64,000 bases of DNA from Oscheius dolichura. Its lineage: Eukaryota; Nematoda; Chromadorea; Rhabditida; Rhabditidae. The notes beneath the pieces are model-generated. The model ran no database searches. It was not told the DNA's origin and was given only the letters and a program-made list of their open reading frames with translations. The position numbers were made by a program, and so were the translations under genes. The stretch spans positions 7,874,001-7,938,000 of the forward strand of contig OW051497.1 in NCBI GenBank assembly GCA_932521035.1. Direction: 5' to 3'. This document shows positions 44,997 to 56,300 of this stretch, piece after piece. Position 1 is the first letter of the stretch. The number at the start of each line of letters is the position of its first letter.

Positions 44997-47900
44997 TTAC
45001 TTTTTCTTCTTTTTAGGCGAATCGGTCGACGACTTCGACGGCCGTTTTAGTGGTTTTCGGGAACATTTTTTACAGAACCAAGGTATATCGTCTTCAGGTG
45101 CGACGAGCAGTCCAACACAGTGCCTGAAAGAGAATTATAAATGAAATATAAGAAGAACAGCTTTTTCCGTATACCGAGGAACATGCCTCCCTTGAATATC
45201 AAATTATGTTACGTCTTCTAGAATTATCTGGCGCTTGGAATACCCGTCCTACCTTTGTCATATGGATCTGCTGAGCGCATCTACTCATTATATGCTGCGA
45301 GCCGACTGACTGCCCCGTCCTTTTCGAAAACACCAGTTGATAGACCGTGAATAATTGGGCAGGGCTATTTTGCATCATGTTAAGATTCCCGCTCATTCTT
45401 TTAAACCATCTCGTAAACACTATTTCGGTCCCTCCCTCGCCGCCGGTCAGTTCGCAGCCTCTTTCCTATTTATAAATTTTCCGTTTACACTGTAAGAAAG
45501 TAAGCAAGGTTAGGTTTATGAAGGGGATGTTGACCAGTACCTGGACCCGTCCCGCCAGAAATCCAATCATCATTATCAGTAGGAGAGTGCGATCGATGAG
45601 AAGGGCATAATTATTAGATGTAGAGGTGGGCGTTTCAACTGATATATTCTACCTGTCCCCACTAGCCCAACTACTAGAGAACTATTGGAATTCAAACGCG
45701 TCGCCCTTTCCCAGGTCCGGCTATGTCCTTTCTCCCTCTCGCCCTCTCTCCGATGTCATCTTTGTGAATCAGAAACTGCTGACAAGGCGCGTTTTTCAAA
45801 ATGTGGCCTTTTGTCTAGCCGTCTATCTATAAATAAGCTTACCAGTGAAACCAATCGTTGCAGATGTCACACGCGACCATGTTGGCTCCTTCTGTCCACG
45901 CTACATGGCAGCTGGGGCATATCCATAACTTTTCATCTTCTTCTTCTTCATCGGGTTCTTCAACTGGAGCAGGGGCAGGGGCAGGAGCAGGAACAGGAAC
46001 ATGAACAGGAGCAGGAGCAAGAGCAGGGGCGGGAGGTGGAGGGGGAGGTGGAGGCGCTTCCTAACGTTTATTGATCAGTCGGTCATAGGCACTGTCTCAC
46101 CTTCTTTTTCTCTTTTTCCTTATCGTACTTGTCAATTTTGAACTTTTCTTTTTCCTTCTTGGAGAAGAGGCATTCTGCAATTGAAATTGTTCAAAGAGGA
46201 CTGATCTCTCGCCAACCTGTCGTAGCACTAATGAGGGCGAGCTCTTTTTCCATTTTGAGCTTCTGTTCCCTTTCTTTTTCTTTCCTTCGTTCACGTTCTT
46301 CCCGCTCTCTTTGCTCTTTCAATATGTGATCTTCGTGCCTTTTCTTCTCTTCGGATTCCCTCTTCTGCTTCAGTTCGTGCTCTCTCTTCAACCGTTCGAG
46401 CTCCGCCTTTTGTCTTTCCTCCGCCTCCTCCCGATCCTTTCTCTTCCGCTCTTCCCTTCTTTTCTGTTTCTCCTCCTTCTCCTTGTCGTATGGTGATTTG
46501 GTTTTCTAGATATCTACTGTACGAAACGTGAATAGTCTGTCTCACCTCTGGCTTGTGCACTCTCACCTTTTCGGCAGACGTTGGGCAATCTTTAGGCACT
46601 GAAGGAATTCCTAACCGAAGGGGAGGGACCTTCTCTTCCTCTTTCTTATCTCTATATTTTGTAAATTCGTATTCATTTTAAAATACTACTCACGATGAGA
46701 ACTTGAACTTCAATCGGACTGGTTCGTGCTGTTGGTATGGTGAGTAGTCGTTATTTGAAGGGGTCTGATCACCCAGTCTAATCTTCAGGGTCAGTGGCTT
46801 CTGTTCAGGTTCGGCTGAAAATTCCCTCATTTTATTTAAAAAAGGAAATAGTTTACCTGGTTTCGTTTCTTTCACGGGAGTCTCCTTGTGCTTGTGCTTA
46901 TGCTCGCGATCCGTATCCTTCTCATCCCTTTCCCTCTTCTCCTTCTTATGTTTCTTGTGCTCCTTGTCCTTTTTATGCTTTTTATGAGATGACGGAGAAG
47001 CGTCACGATGCTAAAATCAAAAATGAGCTTGGTATGGATTATTATATACCTTATCCTTCTTGTGTTTCTTTTTCTTCTCCTTCTTGGGTGTAGGAGTCTC
47101 CGTACTGTTTAGCGACATGTTCATTGGAAAAGTGGTATCACCCTCTAACGAAGTGTCAGCATAGAAGGGGATGGTGTCTTCATCGTCGTTTGTTTGTACT
47201 ACTGCAACTTTAAATTTCTTAAAGGAACTGTCAGGGACCAAGTGAAAGTGATCATTTGACCGTAAGCAACCGAGTCCCAAGCGACTGACTACGTATGGGC
47301 TTATTCTCTATCCAAACTTTTCATTTCGGGGTCATTTGTGCGTATTTTACGACACATGTAGCGTTTTCCGCATTTTCTCTACCAGAAAATCTAGCAAACA
47401 TACTCGGTATAGGCTTAAAACATTCGCCGTTTTCTCCTGATCACGATGATATATTTCTTTTTACATATGGACGTCGAAATCACGAGAAAATTGCGTTTTT
47501 ATCCCAAAGTCGTAAATGCATTCCATTTCTGTGGTCATAATCGTTGCGAGACCCCTGAAAGGTCCTGCAACGATCATGATCACTATTGGTTTTTTCAACC
47601 AGATTTTGATCAGAAATGTGTATTTTTCTCGCGATACAGGTGCCCATATGCAAAAATAGATATACCAACGTGATCAGGAGAAAAAGGCGCATTTTTTAAG
47701 CCCAAGTTATTTTAGGTCCCTAACAGTTCCTTTAAAGAAGAAATTGAAAGCTTACTCGAAGGTGCGGGAGTTACTTCCCTCAGACTCGGCGGTGCTCTTA
47801 TTGGGGACGGAGAGAAGGTCGAAGAGGCGTTGCTACTCATCGGATTGGTAATCAGCAGTTTTAGCGGCTTTTGCTCGCCTAAAATACAAATTACCCGTTT

Positions 47901-49862
47901 GGATTAATCTTCTTCATACCTTCATCCACAATGCTCGGTGTATATGAGCTTTGTATCGGTGTAGATGTCTGTGCACGGAGTGCTTCTTCCAGCCTCTTTT
48001 CTGCTTCCAGTTTTTGGGCTTCCTTTGCTCTGGCCTTAGCTTCTGCCGCTAGACGAGCCTTTTCCTCCTTCTTTCTCCTCTTATCTTCTTCCTTTGCCAA
48101 TTTCTTAGCCATTTCTTGCTCTTTCTTTTGCTCTTCCTTGATTCTAGCGGCCTCTCTCTTCTTCTCCTTCTGTTCCTCCTTCTAAACAAATAAAATACGT
48201 GATAAATATAAGAAAAGTCCAACCTTCTTTTGTTTCGCCTCCTTCTGACGTTCTTTATCCTGTTTATCCTTGGCTTCCCGTTCCTGTTGTTGTTTCAACT
48301 GTTGGAAGAGCAGAATATTAGCAGTGATCAGGCTAAAACGAGTCATATTACCTTTTTTATAATTCAACTACTTTTCGTCAATCCTCGGAGGAGTTTCGAA
48401 GCTTTCCTCATACTCTAGCTGGGGTACTGAGAGAGAGGTCTCACCCGCTACTAAAGCAAGATCGTTTACTTCATCAGAAGAATCTATACTTTGTTCCTCT
48501 TGCTCCAGCCTAGGCATGGGAGACTGGGAAGCCTCTTCATAGGAACCCGCAGTCAGGGCCGAAGCGGCAGAGGTGCTCTGTATCTGTTTCGTTATATTGC
48601 AAGGACATTTCTCACCGGCTCATTTGGTTTTGGTTCAAACAGGATTCGTGCAGCAGATGAGGGTGGGCGAGGTTTAAATTTCTGCTTTTCAGCTGATTTG
48701 CTTGTTGAGGGTGACTAAAAATGAGGTACATCTAAACAAAAGCAAAGTCACATCAGTTCTTCCTCTATCCTCTGAGCCAGGCTCGAAGGGTGAGTTGGTT
48801 CTTCCTATTGGTGTTGTTGACCTGCTTCCTCCTTCTCTCTAGAAGCAGAAAATTAGAACTTCTTTGAGAGAGAAAACGTACCAGAGCGCTGAGTGGTTTG
48901 TTCTTCTTCTTACTCAGTTGAGCAGCATAATCAGGGTTGTACAATCTTTGGGATGCGATGTTGGCACTACTTCGTATACCTTGAAAATTCCCGTTATTTT
49001 ATTAGTTTTAAGAATCTTACCTGTTGCTGAACTATCGTCAGTTCTTGTAATAACCGGAGGTGGGGGCTTCCGGTCTTCTTTCCGCAATCCCATATCTTTG
49101 GCAGAACATCCTTCAAATGATGGGAAATCAGGAGCGGCTCTGGAAAAATTACTCCATTGAGAATATCGATTTCTTTGACTTACCCTTTCTTATCAGCAGA
49201 TGTCGATGGTTTCATAACTGCCAAATAGTCGGCTCCTTCCTTTGTCCATTCTGGATGAGCAGCTTGCAGGAATTGAGGAATATGTTCTGGTCTAGTCTAG
49301 AAAGCTCCAAATTTCTTCTAAACTTATGAAAGTACTAACCTCCAGTTCTTTTTCACTCGGCTGAGGATGATAAAGTGGCCGAGGAGTTGGTTTAACAACA
49401 GGAAATTTTGGAAACTAAACAATTTCATTTTCAAATATTAAAAAAAAGACTTACTGGCTTAGGGGGCGGGAAATTATTCTGGTTGGCAAAGTCACATAGT
49501 TCTGAGGTATTAAAGTGGATCTTTCTGAAAGCCAGGGCAATATCTTTGCATGCTGCATCTGTCCGACCGGCTGAAACATTCGTTTTCAATTAATCTTTTT
49601 TAAAATAGAATAATAGAATACTTACCATGTTCTGTGTAATATTTACTCTTTGTTGCTACATTTGTTATAAATTTTCTCATAATATCTGACAATAAATCAA
49701 CTGAATCTTCACTAACTGTTCCAAACCCTGAAATATTAGCATTATATACATTTTTTCGAACATTTAAATGTTAGTAAAGTATTAAAACTAACCGAAATTT
49801 TCCAAAATGCTCCCAAGTGATGTCCGAAGTCCATATAGTGCTACATCTTCGGCAGCGCCCAT
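44997..49862 (-). CDS. taf-3: TFIID subunit TAF3 (histone fold plus PHD finger)
   Basis: TAF3 is the TFIID subunit that reads H3K4me3 at active promoters. The start is ATG at 49862 (MGAAEDVALYGL) after a TTTTCAG acceptor. Supported exons at the 5' side: 49793-49862, 49626-49727, 49455-49570, 49340-49414, 49184-49296, 49021-49139, 48882-48979. They encode the histone fold (SILENFGFGTVSEDSVDLL, HGRTDAACKDIALAFRK), then FPPPKPVSFPKFPVV as in TAF3. The middle is a very long K/E/R-rich coil (46000-48400). The end carries a Pro/Ala run, then a C4HC3 PHD finger: ICPSC, MVACDICNDWFHW across an intron, HCVGL and WFCKKC. The last exons are 45843-46060 and 44997-45123. Exon joins in the coil are approximate. 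The PHD exons are separated by a 719-bp intron. Confidence 0.8.
47219..47737. mobile_element. Fold-back MITE inside a TAF3 intron
   Basis: The left end TTAAAGGAACTGTCAGGGA and the right end TCCCTAACAGTTCCTTTAA are inverted copies. The interior is itself a long imperfect palindrome: TTTTCTCCTGATCACG near 47430 pairs with CGTGATCAGGAGAAAA near 47670. The arms meet at a central hairpin (ATCGTTGC...GCAACGAT, about 47538-47575). Length is about 519 bp and no transposase is encoded. Confidence 0.75.
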
Positions 49863-50422
49863 GCCGGCGGCCTGAAAACGTAATCCTTATCATATGCATG
49901 AGAAAATGGAATAAGTTTAACACCAGCGATGAGAAAAGATTTAAAAACATGAATTTTAAATAGATAAAAATGATTATTTTCTCACATTTCTTGATTAGCA
50001 TACCACGTCAAGAGTGCATTATCTTAAAGCCCATATATGGCATAATTAATAAGTTTCTCGTGCTTTTTCAATTCGTATCAACCTCTAACATAGCTTTAAG
50101 CATAGCATCACATGGAATGAAAGTTTTATTTGAATAATTGTATGTTGATACAAAGTTTAATGTTATGGCCGACATTGTTTTCAATCGCGTGCACCGCAGT
50201 TCCACTTGCGCCAGCAGGCTCGTCGTGTTAAGACCCGCTTTTCTAGCCGCCCCGCCTCTCCATACCACCGCAATTGCCATCAATGGGTGACACGCCGCCC
50301 CGTTCGCGCGGCGGGAAGACCAAAGAAAAGGAATTAGGTCATGATGCACTATGCTTGGTTCTCTCGAATGTTAGCAGATTTTAATCATAAAAGTGGAGGA
50401 AATGACTTCTTGGCATAGATTC
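49863..50422. other. TAF3 upstream region
   Basis: AT-rich at 49880-50160, then a GC-rich patch at 50160-50330. The frame at 50068-50349 (-) has no recognisable content. Confidence 0.35.
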
Positions 50423-50640
50423 TTAGTGCAGTGGAAGCGGTTTGAGCTTTCCCTAGGAAAATTTAGTTAATATCATACCTCTAAACAGAAGGAATCATTT
50501 ATTTGATGATGAAACAATCGTTCCCGACTCCAGAGGCGAAAGTAGGACTTGTAAAGTAGCAAATTAAAGCCATTCTCCAGATATTCTTCTACAAATGTTG
50601 CTTTTTCAGGCCAACTAGATGGCTTTGCATCACTGGCAAT
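50423..50640 (-). CDS. Candidate last two exons of an unknown gene
   Basis: Exon 50479-50640 opens after a GTATGTAG acceptor with SWPEKATFVEEYLENGFNLL and LYKSYFRLWSRERLFHH, ending FCLE at a GTATGA donor. A following exon (50423-50452) would add GKLKPLPLH and stop. Composition looks coding. The 5' exons were not found and I do not recognise the family. Confidence 0.35.
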
Positions 50641-50836
50641 CTACATACCTTTAAAAGACTCCTCCAGGTTGAATGTGTTCGATTATTTGCTTGTTATAAT
50701 CTTCTATAGAAAAACCCCGGAAGATATCAAGTTAAAGCCGACGCGAACGAAGTTATGGATAATGCTTCGCTTTCTCCAGCTACATCTAAAAAGGAAAGCG
50801 TTCAACTCCCCCGGATTCTTTGTTACAGAGCAAGAT

Positions 50837-51144
50837 TTAGTTTATTAGTTCCCTGATCTTGTTCGCCTCTCCATCTGACACCAGGGTGCACTTTTTGCTC
50901 CGGGTCACCGCGATATCCGACAGCGAGACAAACAAGGAGAGATCCATCTGAGCCCAGGAATGTGTGCTCCCGGTAAGACAACCGTCACGTTGTCTCTCAT
51001 TGTCGTCCAGTTTTGACAAAAGCAATACTTCCTGCTGTTTATTGTGTTGGAAATTGGGTATTTCGGCCCGGCTTGCGATCCTTTGAGTACATAAACATTG
51101 ACCAATCGGCGATCTGCAATCACGCTGACTCCATAGCAGCTCTC
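50837..51144 (-). CDS. Candidate 3' exons of an unknown gene
   Basis: Exon 51097-51144 (SCYGVSVIADRRLVN) joins in phase to exon 50837-51031 (EVLLLSKLDDNERQRDG, then SLFVSLSDIAVTRSKKCTLV), which ends EANKIRELIN before TAA. The sequence looks like a small soluble protein. An additional minus-strand frame at 51852-52031 (GGQYVLISAEQCPLLAHNYV) could be an upstream exon, but the link is not shown. The frame at 51406-51774 (-) lies between them and is of unknown status. Confidence 0.35.
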
Positions 51145-52239
51145 CTTAAAAGTGGCTGTCAATTTTTACGCCTGCTTTTTTTCGTGAAATTGATAGTTCA
51201 CATCATCTTTGTTTACACAATATATTCAATCAAGTTGACAATCAGTTTATCCTACTGTATTAGCAATACCTGAACGTTAATTACAAACAACAAATTCTGA
51301 CCTCATTGGTCGACCAGTAAAGCCCTTTTATTTTCGACCCCGCACTCACCCTCTCTTGTTATGAATAACATTAAAAAACTGGATGGCCTTACTTGATCTC
51401 AAGAGTCACGAAAAGTCCTGTCCATTCTGAAGACCCCTTGACCAGACCTCCATGTCCATATTACACTGTTTTGCTCGAGGTGAAGAGCCGCCTTTTCGAC
51501 CCTCTCTTTCAACAAACATGCCATCCCGTTGTTTGACAGTCATTAGCACATTCAAATTTCCGTTTGAGCCCGTGTTCTTCTTTTCTGTCAAATTGAAAGA
51601 ACACTGCCTCTTCCAAGTTGAAACTATAAAGATTATGTGGGCGCTGCGTACTTTTTTTAGCCTGTCCAATCCAGAAGGCGCTATTTTTTTGACCGCCCAG
51701 CTATTTTGTATAAGACCGGCAGGTGCCTGCCAACGAGCCTGTTCTTCAAATAAATTTGACAGTATCCCTATCAAAACAATTTGAGTTCGAAAGATAGCCG
51801 ACTCACATTCGTGTGGTCACTTTTGTTTGCAATGGTTCAAGCCGACGACCGTTATTTGACCCCGTTAATCTGCTCACTTCTCTGTACTTTAGTTACGAGC
51901 TGGTCAACGTTCTCCCCTCCGCAATATATTACGTAATTGTGAGCTAAAAGTGGGCACTGCTCGGCACTGATGAGCACATACTGTCCTCCTATCCGCAGGC
52001 GACGAGTGACCGTCTTGACAGCAGGAAGCATTCGTGTCACCGCATGTCGGGCAGCATGTTTGGCTTAGACCCTACCGCGCTTTTCAAGCACCATTCGAGA
52101 CCGCCGGCCACGTTTTGTTTTAGTTGGCTATTACGGCCAACATATCTCCGCACTTGTTCTTCTTGTCTTCCTCTCAAGTTGCCTTCTATTCAGCTCTCTC
52201 TCCCCCTTTCATATTTCTCTGTTAGCTCCCCGAGAGAGA

Positions 52240-53274
52240 ATGGGATCGCGATGGGATATTCTTCCCATCAGTGAGCAAGAGCAGAAATACCTGGCCGGTA
52301 CAACTACAACGTAAGAATCGTCGTTTCTCCTTTATCCACCCATTTAGAACAGTAGGGACTATGTCAGCGCCAATGAGGAAAAGTTTAGGAGGACTTATTA
52401 GACAAGAAATATCAGGTTAAACTTCTCCCAGAAGTGCAAAAATGAGGTTTAGATTCCGGTCAGACTATTTGTTACTACAGGACGATAGGAGGGGATCTAC
52501 CAGTGCCTTATATGTGTGATATGGGGTGTTGTAATCATGGATGTTGCACAGTTGCCGATCTTGCTGCGTAAGTCTTATAGTACCTACTCTCTCTCTCTCA
52601 CTCTCTCTGGAATAGTATAAAACCACCGGTCACTAACTTAGAAAGCAACTCCTCTTTTCTACAGTAACCCGTTTAACTCCCTGATAGCCTCAAAATTTCC
52701 TGTCAAAACGTTAACTAGCCCAACTTCTCTGTACCTGCATTACTAACATGTTTTCGTAGATATACAACGTTGAATTTTTAATTAGAAATCGTGTTACTAA
52801 CTACAGAATGTTGACGCTGTTGCCCCCAGATGAGTTATGTCTTTCAGGAAAAATAATTCCCTTGGTTGGGGTATTGGTCTCCTTTGCCTAGTCATCGCAG
52901 TGGTTATTGTGGGCCTAATAGCCATTTTCACAGTGATTTGGCTAAATAAACAACAAGACAAGAAACACAAACAACATGTTAATGAGAGCAGCGTGGAAAG
53001 CGCCTCAGTAAGCCAAGTGAGTGACTCAAAGTTTATCGAAGTGCTAGAAAGGATTTCTTCCAGATTAGCGGACCCACAGACTTTTATCTCAACGACCATT
53101 ATTATCATCCTTATGGGAACAAACCTTATTGAACTACTGCCCTTCCTCAACCGACCCAATGACCAAAAAAAGAGAAGTCCGTGCCCTGAGAGAGTCTACT
53201 TAACCCGAACAAGAAACCACAATTTCATATCCACACGTGTCTATTTTGATCACCTACTTAACTTCTATCCATGA
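52240..53274 (+). CDS. Cysteine-rich single-TM protein
   Basis: Four exons (52240-52310, 52348-52415, 52453-52567, 52848-53274) keep phase to 226 residues. A polar N-terminus with a Thr run is followed by TICYYRTIGGDLPVYMCDMG and a CCNHGCC cluster. After that comes one strongly hydrophobic segment (GIGLLCLVIAVVIVGLIAIF), then a Lys/Gln-rich stretch. There is a second weaker hydrophobic patch (FISTTIIIILMGTNLIELL). There is no N-terminal signal peptide, so the TM may act as a signal anchor. The ATG lies 14 bases after a CTGTTAG acceptor. The Cys cluster next to a TM resembles short nematode Cys-rich membrane proteins, but I do not recognise a named family. The last exon may itself be alternatively spliced (GT donors at 53009-53025). 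Confidence 0.55.
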
Positions 53275-53333
53275 TTGCCACAATCTAAGTTTTTATGTCG
53301 CCTCTCGCCGTATTCTAATAATAAATTGTCAAA

Positions 53334-56300
53334 ATGACTGACTTCGAAAGAAAAAAGCCTCATCCATTCGGGCTGAGCCGCCTGAACTGTCAACTTTGAC
53401 AGACACGCAAATAAAACAGCTCCGTGGAAGACGAAGAAGAAGTTCTGCTCAGTTTCGAAAAGGATGAGACGCGTTGGAGGAGTTCATGTCCGTACCAACC
53501 GAGCCAAAGCTGGGATCCTTCACAATTCTTCTGCCGATGGCGCCGCAATCAGGTAGGTGCCCCGGGGATGAGTTTAGGGCGTTACCAGAAGACGATTCTT
53601 AATGGTGGCTATCTGTTACGCCGAAGAGGGTCTAATTTTCAACTTCATCTTCCTCCCGGCTCTTCTCTCAAGACTTTAAAAGATTTTGTTCTCATTTTTA
53701 TCGCAGATTTTAGCAACGCACTTGAAATCTTTTCGTAATTTACGGCCGTGTCGCGCTGGAGGTCAGCCCCCCTCGCACTTTTTATTATTCTAAACTTCGA
53801 AACACTTCTTGTATTGTGTTAAGAATGTGTTGATTCACACCCGCTCTACCCCTCCCCCCTAAGGGGAAGAAGCAGTTAACAGACAAAATTTAAATACATG
53901 CGTTGGCGTCTACTAATTCCGTCGCGGCTGCAAACACGTATCTAAGCTGTGAAAATGATTGGCACAACCTTCCTTTTGAGCTTCCTATTGGAATAGTCCG
54001 TTCCTTATGTAAGTACAGGAAGTGGTCTCGTCCAAGTTCACGTATTGTCCAACTACTCTTAATTACACCTTTCCCAGTCCTCCTACCTAGTGATAGTTTT
54101 TAGGCATACTGTAATGTTTTAATGCACATGCGAGATTTCTACAGGTCCGCCCTGGTGCATCATCATCTCTCGGCCAACAATGCGGTGAGAAGATTGGAGC
54201 AGAGCGTGTTGGAACGGCAGATGAGCCGAGTGAAGCGGGAGAATCTGTCATCACAGAGTACGGTAGCAGCTGAATGGAGGTAATGCCCTCATTTTGTTCT
54301 GCCCTGGCTTGCATTTGTAGTTTAACCCGGGGTGAAGCATATTTTCGCCGTAAACCATAATCTCGCAAGGCGGGTGAACGTCGCGTGAACGTTTCTGGTT
54401 AGGGAAAATGACGCAACTATCGCGTGCAGAATCGAACATGTCTTTAATGTATTCCAAAATCACCAACTTCCGGATCATTTTCCCTCCGGTTGTTAAGAAA
54501 CCTTTAAATTTCCGTCTGCACACACTCTGGCTCTCCCCTAAAGCACACCTAGACTCATTCTTGGATGAAGTTCTTTATACACTCGACCTTCGTTTTTCAA
54601 TTGCTCAAATTGGATTTCTTTACATTCTAATTGAAGGACGCAGAAAATAAGAGAAATGGGAGAGCAAAAAAGGGATTTTATGAGATTCCGGAATGACCAG
54701 TTCCATCAGTCTGGATGACCTCTCTTTCTCCAAACCTCTCTCCAAAAAGCCAGCAGAGAAAAATAGCGCCCCCGCCCCAAATTGTGCCTTTCGGTGCTCG
54801 CGTCATACCTAGTTATGTTTTTCATTGTTTCTGCAAAGCTCTCTTCTTGAGTAGATTACCCTTACCCAATATACCGTGTCCTTTCTTTAACCGGACTTAA
54901 TGATAGTCACGTATTTTAGGAGAAAGCGCCTGATGAGGGGTGAGAGCCCCCGTACAGGCCTCCTCCCCTCAGAGACGATCGTCAGCTCGCAGAGCAACAA
55001 TGATATCATCCCGTTGACCTACATGGAAAAAGTTCAAGAACATAGGTAAGTTCCAGGCGTGGGCTTCATTAGGGCTAGAAGCCATGCGGCTCGAAGTCGC
55101 CCAATTCTGCCAAGAGTAATTGTTTTTGGACCTGTTTTAGACAGGATTGCCCTTTTGGCCCATTCCTTTCCTCATCTTCCTGATTGCTTTTGTCAAACGG
55201 AAACAGACACAGACGAAGCGAGAAAGAGTAAACTTGTGTGTAAATGGCTCCGCTAGTAACTTACACGCCCCCGTGTTTTTTTGGTCATCTGCTCCTGCTC
55301 CAATCACATTCTATCAAGAGAGTTGTCATCGAGTAGGTCTCTTTGCAATCCACGCGGACCTCCTTTTGAGATCTCAAGAACGCAGTAGACATCAATGTTC
55401 AGACCACATCCGGTCGCTTTTTTGAGCTCTTGCATGGTCAGCAAGAATGCATCTAGGTTTAGAATCTTCCCATTTGTGGCGTAATCCCCGGCGAGTGTGC
55501 GAGAAAATGCCCTGCTCTTTATGCAAGTACCTCGTAAACTTCTTCTTTCTCCTTCTACCATAATCCCTCGTAAGATTAAAGTTTACGTCACGCACATTAT
55601 GACGTAGACTGAGCTAAGCATAACACTCGTTACAGTAATCTCTACGAAACTTCTTGGAATTGCTCCTTGGGGGTTCCCGGCATAATGAGAGACAGTAAAT
55701 GGGGTTTCTTCGAATGAGGTTTCAGACAGGGGCTTCCTCTTGTTTCTGATATTATTAAAGGTTAATCCCGTTCCAATAACTTTTCTCTATCCGGATCCTA
55801 CCATAACCTTGGTCTTTGTTTTGTTCAACTTTTCCCAGGGCACCTCACCATGAATCAAGTAAATGGTCCATTCAGCCGTCCATATCCGAGATAGTAAAAG
55901 GGTGCTAAATATGGGAGCAGAGTTAACTACCTCGTAAAGAAAATGGCTTTGAGAAAGCTTTCTAAATCTCCCTTCCCCGTTTTGAAAAGAAAAGGGACCT
56001 TCGCGAAGTATTTGCTCAAAGGTCACTCTCGTAAGTTTATGCCCGAGAGGAAGTGACCACAGGAAGTGAAAAACCTCCGCCGATTGTAAACTACTGGACC
56101 CTCTGTTGAATTCATAGGATTTGCCCTGCTAGATTCTGCAAAAAGAGAAGACCTTTTTGAATAAGAATAATCAAGAGAGTAAGATTTACGTGAATAGAAA
56201 AAAGGAGACACGATTTTCAAAAAGTTTGTTTTCACACGGAGAGTAGTTCTGGTGTTGTTCTTTCACGTGTGTTGGCGGATAAGATGGGCACATAACACTT

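Noticed and set aside
45199-45420. Possible hAT-transposase-like tail (plus strand near 45235: LPLSYGSAERIYSLY) in a TAF3 intron
   Set aside because: Only a short loose resemblance to the hAT dimerisation motif; no ends, no further transposase text.
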